Source of the DNA: Cellulomonas pakistanensis
GTDB lineage: Bacteria; Actinomycetota; Actinomycetes; Actinomycetales; Cellulomonadaceae
Direction of reading: 5' to 3'
Assembly (NCBI RefSeq): GCF_016862755.1
Contig: NZ_BONO01000003.1
Span: 182,115 to 246,114, forward strand
DNA: 64,000 nt
Position 1 is the first letter of the stretch, and each line of letters opens with the position of its first letter. A model generated the notes under the pieces. That model was not told the DNA's origin and searched no databases. It worked only from the letters and a program-made list of their open reading frames with translations. Position numbers and translations under genes: made by a program. Shown here piece by piece: positions 24,329-33,392 of the stretch.

Positions 24329-25611
24329 CCCTGCATCGTCCTCTCGTCCTCCGCCACCGCGGGCTCGCGCACCAGCGGCATCCGCAGCCGCACCTCGGTG
24401 CCGCCGCCGTCCTTGCACACCACCGACGCCGTCCCGCCCCGCCGGCGCACCCGCCCCAGAATCGACTCCCGGACCCCGAACCGGTCGGCCGGCACCGCGT
24501 CGGGGTCGAAGCCGTCGCCGCGGTCGCGCACGAAGACCTCGACCTCGTCGGGCCCGGCCTCCAGGTAGACCGTCACCGGCGGGCGCCCGTGCCGGACGGC
24601 GTTCAGCAGCGCCTCACGGGCCGCCTGGAGCAGCGCGTCGGTACTCGCGTCGGGCTCGGTGTCGCCGACCACGACCGTCTCGATCGTCACCGCCTCGCCG
24701 TCCGGGCCGGTCCGGGTGTCCTCGATCTCGGCGACGACCGCCGCCAGCACCGCGGCCACCGACGTGCCGGGCTCGGGGCGGTCGTCGTACAGCCAGGCGC
24801 GCAGCTCGCGCTCCTGCGCGCGGGCCATCCGGGCCACCTCGGTGGGGTCGTCCGCCCGCGCGCGGATCAGGGCCAGGGTCTGCAGCACGGAGTCGTGCAG
24901 GTGCGCGGCGATGTCCGCCCGCTCGGACTCCCGGGCGCGGGCGGCGCGCTCGTCGCCGAGCTCGCGGACCAGGCGCAGCCACCACGGCGCGAGCACCAGC
25001 GCCACGCCGCCCAGCACCGCGACGGCGGCGACCGTCGACTGCACCAGGGTCCCCGGGGTCGCCTCCTGGCCGACGAGCAGCAGCACGCCCACGCCGGCGA
25101 TCACGAGGCCGCCGACCAGCCGGAGCACGCTCACCGGGCCGCGGCTGCCGTGCTTCCGCTCGCGCTGCACCGCGTCGAGCTGGCTCCACGCGAGCGCGGC
25201 GCCCGCGACCAGCAGCAGCACCGGGACCACCCAGTTGCCCACCACGTCCGTGCCCGCGCGGGCCAGCAGCATCGCCGCCGCGCCCGCCAGCAGCGCGACG
25301 CCGACCGCGATCTCCGTCCAGGGCAGCCGGCGGAGCCGGTGCACGGTCTCGCTCTCCAGCGGCCGGTGCAGGCGGGACAGCTCGGCGGGCCGGTCCGCGT
25401 CGGCCGCGGCGGCGGGGTCGCCCACCGGGATCGTCACCCACCAGAACACGTACAGCGCCGCACCGATCCCGCCGACCGGGGTGAGCAGCACGAACAGCAC
25501 GCGCACCAGCCGCACGGACAGGCCCAGGTGCAGCGCGACGCCGGCCGCGACGCCGCCGACGACGCGGCCGCGCTCCGGGCGGCGCAGCGGCAGGCGGGAC
25601 GGGGACTCCAT
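24325..25611 (-). CDS. PspC-domain sensor histidine kinase
   Basis: 428 residues. The N-terminus is a PspC domain (VVGGVAAGVALHLGLSVRLVRVLFVLLTPVGG, about 15-60), followed by further hydrophobic helices (to about 205). Then come the HisKA_3 block with the phospho-His in HLHDSVLQTLALI, and an HATPase with ALLQAAREALLNAVRHG (N box) and VFVRDRGDGFDPD (G1). The ATG at 25611 has a weak -10 (GACGAT) six bases upstream, suggesting a leaderless message. It is paired with the downstream response regulator and divergent from a second PspC protein, the standard actinobacterial layout in which PspC senses membrane stress. Confidence 0.94.
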   Translation of the reverse strand: MESPSRLPLRRPERGRVVGGVAAGVALHLGLSVRLVRVLFVLLTPVGGIGAALYVFWWVTIPVGDPAAAADADRPAELSRLHRPLESETVHRLRRLPWTEIAVGVALLAGAAAMLLARAGTDVVGNWVVPVLLLVAGAALAWSQLDAVQRERKHGSRGPVSVLRLVGGLVIAGVGVLLLVGQEATPGTLVQSTVAAVAVLGGVALVLAPWWLRLVRELGDERAARARESERADIAAHLHDSVLQTLALIRARADDPTEVARMARAQERELRAWLYDDRPEPGTSVAAVLAAVVAEIEDTRTGPDGEAVTIETVVVGDTEPDASTDALLQAAREALLNAVRHGRPPVTVYLEAGPDEVEVFVRDRGDGFDPDAVPADRFGVRESILGRVRRRGGTASVVCKDGGGTEVRLRMPLVREPAVAEDERTMQG

Positions 25612-25747
25612 GCCCTGATCGTCACACGTCCCGGAGCGCCGCCGAACCCCTCGGGGGCCGAGATCAGGGACCCCCGGGCCACATTCAGGGGCGGGTCAGG
25701 GGGGTACCCGATGCCGCCGCCGGCACGCCGCGCGCCAGGATCGAGCC

Positions 25748-27340
25748 ATGACGAACGACAGCGCCGACCGCGGGTCGGGCACCGTGCCGCCAGGCGGCCC
25801 CGGTGCCCCTGGCCCCGTGCCTCCCCCGGCACCCCCGTCCGACGGCCACGGGACCTCCGGCTTCTTCGACGCGATCCGCCGGGCGGGTCTCACCCGCTCG
25901 CAGGACCGCTGGGTCGGCGGCGTCGCCGGCGGCCTCGCCGCCCGGTTCGGCATCGACCCGCTCCTCGCCCGCGGCATCGTGGGTGTCAGCATGCTGCTCG
26001 GCTTCGGCTTCGTGCTGTACGGCCTCGCGTGGGCGCTGCTGCCCGAGCAGGCCGACGGCCGGATCCACCTCGAGGAGACCATCCGCGGCCGGTTCGACAT
26101 CGCGCTGCTCGGGGCGATCGCCCTGGTCGTCGTCGGGTTCAGCGGCGGCGACTGGTGGTTCGCCTGGGGCCCGTTCGGCGTCGAGTGGATCCGCGCGCTG
26201 GCGTGGATCGCCGTGGTCGCCGCCGGGATCGTGATCGTCGTCAGCGCGCTCCGGCGCGACCGGGACGGCCGCCCGCGCGGCCCGTCGTGGCAGCCCCCGA
26301 CCCAGGAAGGACCGCGTCCGATGACCACCCCGAGCACCCCGCCCGCCCCGCCGGCGGGCCCCGCCCCGACCGCGCCGTACGCCTCCGCCGCGCCCGTCGC
26401 GGGCGCCACCGCGCCCGTGGGTGGGCCGGCCCCGCAGCCCGGGGGCCCGGCGCCGTACGGGTCGGCGCCCGCCGGGGGCCAGCCGTACGGGTCGCAGTCG
26501 TACGGGGCCCAGCCCTACGGCGCCCAGCCCTACGGCGCGCAGCCGTACGGCGCGCAGCCGTACGGGTCGGCCCCGGCCGGCCCCGGCGCCCGGCGCCCTC
26601 AGGGGCCCGTCCCGCCCGCGCCGCCGAGCCGCGGCTGGAACCCGCCGCCGCCCGCCCCGCCGACGCCGCCGCGTCCGCCCAAGCCGCCGCGCCGCGGACC
26701 CGGCGCCGCCCTGACCGGCGTCGTCGTCGCGGTCATCCTGCTCGGCCTCGCGGGCCTGCTGCTCGCCGAGCGCACCGGCGTCTACGACGGTCCCATCGCG
26801 GCCGTGGTGGTCGGCGGGGGCGTGCTCCTGGTCGGCCTCGGGATCATCGTGTCCGGGCTCCGCGGCCGCACCGCCGGCGGGCTCACCGCGCTGGCGATCA
26901 TCGGCATGGTCGTCGCCGGCCCCGCCGTGCTCGCCGACGACGCGCGCTGGGACCACTGGGACGGCGACCGCGGGCCGGTGCGCACCATCGACACCGCGCC
27001 CACCAGCCGCGTCGCCGCCGAGCGCGGGTACTCGTTCGGCGTCGGCGACGCCACCGTCGACCTGACCGGCGTCCCCCTGACCGACGAGACCCTCGAGGTG
27101 CCGATCAGCGGCGGCCTCGGCGACGTGACCGTGATCGTGCCCGAGGGCGCGGCCGTGGTCGCCGACGTCACCTCCGGCGCGGGCAACGTCACCTGGAAGG
27201 TCGACGGCAAGAACGACCGCACCGACGGCGTGGGCCACGACCAGACCTTCACCAGCGAGGCCGTCACCGACCGCGACGACGCCCAGATCGAGCTCACCGT
27301 CGAGGTCGGCGTCGGCAGCATCACCATCGAGGAGGACTGA
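25748..27340 (+). CDS. PspC-domain membrane protein with LiaF-like C-terminal domain
   Basis: 530 residues: Pro-rich tail, PspC domain (DRWVGGVAGGLAARFGIDPLLARGIVGVSMLLGFGFVLYG, about 54-100), more membrane helices, a Pro/Tyr/Gly-rich linker with repeated QPYGA units (about 235-275), another helix pair, and a C-terminal beta-rich domain (DATVDLTGVPLTDETLEVPISGGLGDVTVIVP...) of the LiaF/DUF2154 kind. LiaF-like proteins restrain LiaS-type kinases in Firmicutes, so this may be the negative modulator of the divergent PspC kinase. It overlaps the next gene by one base (TGATG). The ATG at 25748 has CAGGAT six bases before it. Confidence 0.9.
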   Translation: MTNDSADRGSGTVPPGGPGAPGPVPPPAPPSDGHGTSGFFDAIRRAGLTRSQDRWVGGVAGGLAARFGIDPLLARGIVGVSMLLGFGFVLYGLAWALLPEQADGRIHLEETIRGRFDIALLGAIALVVVGFSGGDWWFAWGPFGVEWIRALAWIAVVAAGIVIVVSALRRDRDGRPRGPSWQPPTQEGPRPMTTPSTPPAPPAGPAPTAPYASAAPVAGATAPVGGPAPQPGGPAPYGSAPAGGQPYGSQSYGAQPYGAQPYGAQPYGAQPYGSAPAGPGARRPQGPVPPAPPSRGWNPPPPAPPTPPRPPKPPRRGPGAALTGVVVAVILLGLAGLLLAERTGVYDGPIAAVVVGGGVLLVGLGIIVSGLRGRTAGGLTALAIIGMVVAGPAVLADDARWDHWDGDRGPVRTIDTAPTSRVAAERGYSFGVGDATVDLTGVPLTDETLEVPISGGLGDVTVIVPEGAAVVADVTSGAGNVTWKVDGKNDRTDGVGHDQTFTSEAVTDRDDAQIELTVEVGVGSITIEED

Positions 27341-28218
27341 TGACCACCGGACCCGAGTCCCCCCGCCGGGACGACGCCGACGAGCCCGTCACCGAGCGCA
27401 TCGAGCTGCACGACGGCGCCGCGTCGGACGACGAGACCACCGAGGTCGCGACGATCGACGACGCCACGCAGCAAATCGAGCGGACCGAGGCCACCACCGG
27501 CGACACGACCCGCCTGGAGACGGTCGACGCCACCCAGCGGATCGACACGGTCGGCGACACGACCCGGATGGACACGATCGGCGACACCGCCCGGATGGGG
27601 ACCGTCGACGCGACCGCCCCGACGGCCCCGGTCGGCGACACCGCCCGGATGGAGACGGTGGACGACGCCGGCAGCGGCGACCAGGTCGACGACACGACCC
27701 GGGCGGACGCGGTCGGGTCGGCCGGCACCGGCTCCTCCCGCTCGACCGCCGCCGGCGCTCCCGAACCGTACGGCTCGACCGCCGCCGGCACGTCCGGCTC
27801 GGCCGCCGCCCACGGCACCGGCCCCTACGGCTCGACCGGCACCGGCTCGACCGCCGCGTACGGCACAGGCCCCGCCACCACCCCGTCGGCCGACGCGTAC
27901 GGCCCCGGGTCGACGGGCACGATCGGCGCCCCGCCGAGCGCGGGGCCGGGCGCGGGTGCGGGCTCGACCGCCACGCAGGGCACCCCTGCCACGACCACGT
28001 CCCCCGCGCCGTACGCGGAGGAACGCGGCCCGCGGGCCGGCACGGTCGTCTGGGGCCTGATCGTCGCGGCGGTCGGCGTCCTGATCCTCGTGGTCGCCGC
28101 GGGCGTCCAGATCGACGTCCAGCTCACGCTGATCGTCCTGCTGGCGGCGGCGGGCCTGGCCCTCCTGCTGGGCTCGGTCATCACCGCGGCCCGCCGCAAG
28201 CCCCGCACCCCCCGCTGA
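27340..28218 (+). CDS. Thr/Asp-repeat membrane protein of the PspC locus
   Basis: 292 residues. Residues 30-115 are acidic repeats built on TTR(M/L)(D/E)T(I/V)GDTAR, followed by a Gly/Ser/Thr/Pro-rich stretch with repeated PYGST-type units, and finally two C-terminal helices (TVVWGLIVAAVGVLILVVAAGV and LTLIVLLAAAGLALLLGSVI) with an Arg/Lys tail. The stop of the PspC gene overlaps its ATG (TGATG), so it is translationally coupled and part of the same envelope-stress unit. The disordered repeat could act as a spacer or phosphorylation target; that is speculation. No named family recognised. Confidence 0.8.
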   Translation: MTTGPESPRRDDADEPVTERIELHDGAASDDETTEVATIDDATQQIERTEATTGDTTRLETVDATQRIDTVGDTTRMDTIGDTARMGTVDATAPTAPVGDTARMETVDDAGSGDQVDDTTRADAVGSAGTGSSRSTAAGAPEPYGSTAAGTSGSAAAHGTGPYGSTGTGSTAAYGTGPATTPSADAYGPGSTGTIGAPPSAGPGAGAGSTATQGTPATTTSPAPYAEERGPRAGTVVWGLIVAAVGVLILVVAAGVQIDVQLTLIVLLAAAGLALLLGSVITAARRKPRTPR

Positions 28219-28230
28219 CCCGAGGCCGAC

Positions 28231-28304
28231 CGCGAGAGAGCATCCAACACGTCGAGCGAGTACCCAGTGGGTACTCGCTCGACGTGTTTCATGCTCTCTC
28301 GGCG
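28231..28304. repeat. Nested palindromic element, copy B
   Basis: A perfect inner dyad (21-bp arms 28246-28266 and 28268-28288, single-base centre) with layout AACACGTCGAGCGAGTACCCA-G-mirror, plus perfect 10-bp outer arms GAGAGAGCAT / ATGCTCTCTC (28234-28243, 28291-28300). The outer unit of this copy equals the inner unit of copy A. It lies between the PspC-locus gene and the broken AbiEi/DUF559-like gene. Confidence 0.9.
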
Positions 28305-28369
28305 TCGAGCCCGAACCCGAGGCTGTGGACGACGGCCTGCCCACTCCGCCCGTGCGGCAGGGTGGACGG

Positions 28370-29320
28370 ATGAGCAGCACGGGTGGCCCGGCCCTCCCGA
28401 TCGTGGCACCGGTGTCGGCACCGGTCACGGCCGACGACGCGCGTGCGAGCGGCCTCGCCGGCGAGGACCTCCGCCGAGCGGAGCGCGCCGGTTCGCTCGT
28501 GCGCGTCGGTCGCGGCGCGTAGGTGCCGGCGGACACCTGGGCCTCGGCCGACGAGGCGGAACGGCACCGGCTCCGTGTCCGCGCGACCGCGCGTCAGCTG
28601 GCGGCGCCCCTGTTCGGTCACGAGTCGGCGGCGGCGGTGTGGCGGCTCCCGCTGCTCGGCCGCTGGCCCGTGGAGGTGCACGTGCTGGTCCGTGGTTCGT
28701 CGAACACGCCCTCGACCGCGGGTGTGCGGCGGCACCGCGTGTCCACCCTCCCCGCGGTCCGCGACCGGGACGGCGTCACGGTCACGACCGTCGCGCGGAC
28801 GGTGGTCGACCTGGCGCGCGCGGGGTCCTTCGCCCGTGGCCTCGTCCTCGCCGACGACGCACTGCGACGGCACGGCGCGTCCGTCGCCGGTCTCGCCGAG
28901 GAGGTCACGGCAGCCGGCGGCGGGCGCGGCGTCCGAGCCGCGCGCCGGGTCGTGGACGAGGCGGACGCGGCGGCCGAGTCGCCGGGCGAGTCGCTGAGCC
29001 GAGCGCGGATCATCGAGCTCGGCCTGCCGCGCCCGGTTCTCCAGCACGATGTGCGGGACGGCCGAGGTCTCGTCGGGCGGTGCGACTTCTTCTGGCCGGG
29101 GCTCGGCATCGTCGGGGAGTTCGACGGCCGGCTCAAGTACCGCGTCGACGGCGTCGGGGACCGCCGCGCCGTCGAGGAGCGGGTCTGGACGGAGAAGCGC
29201 CGCGAGGACCGGCTCCGCGACACCGGTCTGCGCGTCGTCCGCTGGACCTGGGCCGACGCCCTGGACCCTGCACGCCTCGCCCGGGTGCTCGGGTCGGCGG
29301 GCATCCGCCCCGCCCGCTGA
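28370..29320 (+). pseudogene. AbiEi-antitoxin/DUF559-like protein gene interrupted by one amber codon
   Basis: The reading frame runs from the ATG at 28370 to 29320 but has a single TAG at 28520-28522. Before it lies an AbiEi-type winged-helix start (ADDARASGLAGEDLRRAERAGSLVRVGRGA); after it, VPADTWASADEAERHRLRV continues the same family without any frame change. At this spot relatives usually carry Tyr (GAY.P), so TAC to TAG is the simplest cause. The C-terminal part has a DUF559/Vsr-like nuclease core (GRCDFFWPGLGIVGEFDGRLKYR, then EKRREDRLRDTGLRVVRW). A GTG directly after the stop could restart translation and yield the 266-residue remainder. Two palindromic elements (B, C) bracket it. Confidence 0.75.
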
Positions 29321-29330
29321 TCGCCTCTCG

Positions 29331-29402
29331 CCGAGCGAGCATGCAACACGTCGAACGAGTACCCACTGGGTACTCGTTCGACGTGTTCGGTACTCGCTCG
29401 GC
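29331..29402. repeat. Nested palindromic element, copy C
   Basis: A perfect inner dyad (21-bp arms 29345-29365 and 29367-29387) of layout AACACGTCGAACGAGTACCCA-C-mirror, with outer arms CGAGCGAGCATG / CGGTACTCGCTCG. Compared with copy B, changes in one arm are matched in the other (for example AACGAG with CTCGTT versus GCGAG with CTCGC), so pairing is conserved. It sits between convergent genes and could terminate both. Confidence 0.9.
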
Positions 29403-29414
29403 GACCGTGCGCGG

Positions 29415-29909
29415 TCAGGCGCGGACGTTCTCCTGCGGCGCCGGCGACGGGGTCGCGGCGTCGGTCGGGGTGACGGGCTTGCGGCCGCCGAGGGCGAACA
29501 GCGCCCAGCCGATGAGGACGAACATGACGCCGAGGCCCATGACCAGGGCGGCGACGCCGAACGCCACGACCGAGGTGAACAGCGACGCCCGCAGGAACGA
29601 GGCGTTCATCGCGACGTCGCGCAGCGGGTCGTCCTGCTCGAGCTCGGCGTAGGTCTTGCCGCCGGTCGCCTCGAGCGCGTGGTGGTTGATGATGTCGGCC
29701 TGCGCGAACGCCGTCCACGGGCTCGTGACGGGCTGGCCGCCGAACGCGGCCGCGTCCTCCGAGACGGTGATGTTCTCCTCGGCGAGGTGGCTCGAGACCG
29801 AGCCCCACGTGACGCCGCCCGCGATGACGAGGACGATGCCGGCGATGGCCGAGATGATGCCGATGACGCGTGCAGCCTTCGAGCCGCCCGTCGCTGCCAC
29901 GGTAGCCAT
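29415..29909 (-). CDS. Small membrane protein (often mislabelled LigA) with DevR-like boxes upstream
   Basis: 164 residues: N-terminal helix (AARVIGIISAIAGIVLVIAGGVTW, about 12-35), a polar middle domain of about 75 residues (SSHLAEENITVSEDAAAFGG..PVTSPWTAFAQADIINHHALE..TYAELEQDDPLRDVAM), then two more helices (about 105-142) and a short tail. Relatives are annotated in databases as aromatic ring-opening dioxygenase LigA, but nothing here supports that activity. A GGGAAGGGA ribosome site precedes the ATG at 29909. Three GGGAC-N4-GTCCC-like sites lie 108-230 nt upstream, suggesting hypoxia- or redox-type control shared with xfp and pta. Confidence 0.8.
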   Translation of the reverse strand: MATVAATGGSKAARVIGIISAIAGIVLVIAGGVTWGSVSSHLAEENITVSEDAAAFGGQPVTSPWTAFAQADIINHHALEATGGKTYAELEQDDPLRDVAMNASFLRASLFTSVVAFGVAALVMGLGVMFVLIGWALFALGGRKPVTPTDAATPSPAPQENVRA

Positions 29910-30016
29910 GTGGTCGATCCCTTCCCGATACCCCCGTTGCGGACCGACCGTCGGCCGGCCCGGTGGACCTTGTGAGCCCTACGTGAAGAGCCTGCTCCCC
30001 CCGCCGGCCGAGACGT

Positions 30017-30030
30017 GGGACGAAGGTCTT
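30017..30030. promoter_or_regulatory. DevR/OsdR-like box 1 upstream of the 29.4-kb membrane gene
   Basis: GGGAC-GAAG-GTCTT: one perfect half-site and one with two changes from GTCCC. It is 108 nt from the start codon, about the same distance as the boxes before xfp and pta. Confidence 0.35.
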
Positions 30031-30088
30031 GGTTTGTGGCCGATCCACGCTCGTGACCCCGCGCACAAAGCCCGGATTCCCGCGGATC

Positions 30089-30102
30089 GGGTCCTAGGTC
30101 CC
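30089..30102. promoter_or_regulatory. DevR/OsdR-like box 2
   Basis: GGGTC-CTAG-GTCCC, one mismatch from the perfect GGGAC-N4-GTCCC palindrome recognised by DosR/DevR/OsdR regulators. Confidence 0.45.
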
Positions 30103-30124
30103 ACCTACGACACGTCGTCAGCCT

Positions 30125-30138
30125 AGGACAGAGGTCCT
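30125..30138. promoter_or_regulatory. DevR/OsdR-like box 3
   Basis: AGGAC-AGAG-GTCCT, a perfect 5-4-5 palindrome of the same type, 68 nt before aroD and 216 nt before the divergent membrane gene; it could serve either. Confidence 0.4.
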
Positions 30139-30205
30139 GGTCGTGGGCCCATCCGTCACCGGTGATCCGGCCCCGCTACCCTCGGCCGGGACCGAGGAGG
30201 ACCGC

Positions 30206-31030
30206 ATGACCCCCACCCCCGCCGACCCGCCCGTCACCGCCCCCGGCACCGACGCGGGCACGCCCGGCCGCACCCCCGTGACGGTCCGCGGCGCCGTGAT
30301 CGGCGGCGCCCGGCCCGTCGTCGTCGTCCCCCTCACCGCCGCCACCCCGGACGCCCTCGTCGCCGAGGCGGGGCCGGTCGTGGCCGCCGCCCCCGACGTC
30401 GTGGAGTGGCGCGTCGACCACCTCGCCGACGGCGCCCCGACCCCCGCCGACGTCGCCGCGACCGGCCCCGCGCTCGTCGCCGCGCTCGGCGGGCTGCCCC
30501 TGCTGGTCACCGTCCGCACCGCCGCCGAGGGCGGGCGCGCCGCCGTCGACGACGCGGCCTACGAGGCGCTGCAGGCCGCCGCGGTCGACGCCGGGGTGGC
30601 CGACCTGCTCGACGTCGAGGTCGGCCGCGACCCGGCCGTCGTGGCGCGGCTGGTCGAGCGCGCGCACGCGGCGGGGGTTCCGGTCGTCGGGTCCAGCCAC
30701 GACTTCGCCGGCACGCCGCCGCGGGCCGCGATCGTCGACCGGCTGCTGGGCATGGCCGCCCTCGGCGCCGACGTGCTCAAGGTCGCCGTGATGCCGCGCG
30801 ACCCGGGCGACGTGCTCACGCTGCTCGCCGCCACCTGGGAGGCGTCGACCCGCACGGACCGGCCGGTGATCACGATGGCGATGGGCGAGCTCGGCGTCGC
30901 GAGCCGGCTCGCGGGCGGGGCGTTCGGCTCCGCCGCGACGTTCGGCACGGTCGGCGCCGCGTCCGCGCCCGGCCAGGTCGAGCTCGGCGCCCTCCGCGCG
31001 GCGCTCGACCTCGTGCACCCCGCGCGCTGA
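30206..31030 (+). CDS. aroD: AroD, type I 3-dehydroquinate dehydratase
   Basis: Dehydrates 3-dehydroquinate to 3-dehydroshikimate (shikimate pathway, aromatic amino acids). 274 residues with the class I Schiff-base enzyme signature: VVEWRVDHL (substrate-binding Glu/Arg), VGSSHDFAGTPP with the catalytic His (about 165), LKVAVMPRDPGDV with the Schiff-base Lys (about 191), ITMAMGELG and AATFGTVG. Most actinobacteria use a type II dehydroquinase in the aro cluster, so a free-standing type I enzyme is notable. A GAGGAGG ribosome site precedes the ATG at 30206. The first 20 residues are a Pro/Thr-rich extension. Confidence 0.94.
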   Translation: MTPTPADPPVTAPGTDAGTPGRTPVTVRGAVIGGARPVVVVPLTAATPDALVAEAGPVVAAAPDVVEWRVDHLADGAPTPADVAATGPALVAALGGLPLLVTVRTAAEGGRAAVDDAAYEALQAAAVDAGVADLLDVEVGRDPAVVARLVERAHAAGVPVVGSSHDFAGTPPRAAIVDRLLGMAALGADVLKVAVMPRDPGDVLTLLAATWEASTRTDRPVITMAMGELGVASRLAGGAFGSAATFGTVGAASAPGQVELGALRAALDLVHPAR

Positions 31031-31050
31031 CCCCGCCCCGGACGCACGAC

Positions 31051-31081
31051 GGCCCGGCACCCCGCCAAGGGGCACCGGGCC
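31051..31081. terminator. Bidirectional terminator between aroD and guaA
   Basis: GGCCCGG..CCCC / GGGG..CCGGGCC arms (13 nt with two central mismatches) with a 5-nt loop, between convergent genes ending at 31030 and 31109. Confidence 0.7.
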
Positions 31082-31108
31082 GGCGCGGCACGGCTCAGCG
31101 GCCGCGCG

Positions 31109-32710
<1,602 letters not shown>

Positions 32711-32750
32711 CGCACCAGGGTAGTGCGAGCCGACGACGGGTCGGGACGCC

Positions 32751-33170
32751 TCAGGAGCCGGAGCGCTCGCCGATGCGGCGCTGCCGGCTGATCTCCTTGC
32801 GGAGGCTCTCGTGGAAGTCCTCGGCGACGGCGAGCTGCTCGCGCAGCGCCCGGGACCGCTCCTCGGCGGCCAGCCGGTACATCCGCAGGCGCTCGAGCAG
32901 GGCCTCGTGCTCCTCGGCGGTGATCCCCGGCTCGTTGATCCGGTCGAGCACGCCGAGCAGGTCGCCCATCTCGTCGAGGGAGAAGTCGAGCGGCTTCATG
33001 CGCTTGATCAGCTCCAGCCGTGCGATGTCGGGCTCGGTGTACAGGCGGAAACCGCCGTGCGTGCGGGCCGAGGGCCGGACGAGGCCGACCTCCCCGTAGT
33101 ACCGGATGGTCCGCAGCGACAGGCCGGTGCGCTCGGCGACCTCGCCGATCTGCATGTGGTGCAGGCTCAC
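32751..33170 (-). CDS. MerR-family transcriptional regulator
   Basis: 139 residues: N-terminal MerR winged helix ([26 protein letters not shown], then [20 protein letters not shown]), followed by a long coiled-coil dimerisation helix (about 90-135, [23 protein letters not shown]) and no cysteine-based metal site or large effector domain. The GTG at 33170 is chosen because of a near-perfect AAGGAGG six bases upstream; an in-frame ATG at 33155 (MQIG) is possible. It lies back to back with an acyltransferase gene and next to guaA; its target is not evident. Confidence 0.92.
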   Translation of the reverse strand: MSLHHMQIGEVAERTGLSLRTIRYYGEVGLVRPSARTHGGFRLYTEPDIARLELIKRMKPLDFSLDEMGDLLGVLDRINEPGITAEEHEALLERLRMYRLAAEERSRALREQLAVAEDFHESLRKEISRQRRIGERSGS

Positions 33171-33379
33171 GGCCACCTCCTTCCGCACCGGGCGACTCCC
33201 GAGCATAGCCACGACGCCCTCCACGGGGCGGGACCTGCGGCTCCGCACCTGACGCGGGAGGACCGGGCGACGCGGCGCCACCCTCCTCTCACGTCAGCGT
33301 CGGTGCGGGTGTGTGAAGATCCCGTGCCGGTCGTCACCCGCCTGGCGCAGCGGTCTATCCAAACGCGACAATCCGGACA

Positions 33380-33385
33380 TACCTT
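33380..33385 (+). promoter_or_regulatory. Leaderless -10 of the acyltransferase gene
   Basis: TACCTT followed by exactly seven bases and then the GTG start at 33393. No clear -35. This placement decides the start codon. Confidence 0.55.
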
Positions 33386-33392
33386 CCGTTAC

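Noticed and set aside
24589..28218. Very long open frames antisense or out of frame to real genes, here and elsewhere (for example 1149-4088, 46321-50892, 50241-57590)
   Set aside because: They are Arg/Pro/Ala-rich, overlap well-identified genes on the other frame and arise because stop codons are rare at this GC content.
28523..29320. Shorter nuclease-like gene starting at the GTG after the amber codon as an intact normal gene
   Set aside because: The upstream in-frame 50 residues clearly belong to the same family, so the shorter frame is better seen as the remainder of a broken gene, though reinitiation is possible.
29415..29909. Annotation as aromatic ring-opening dioxygenase LigA
   Set aside because: The protein is a small membrane protein without any dioxygenase motif; the name is a propagated database label.
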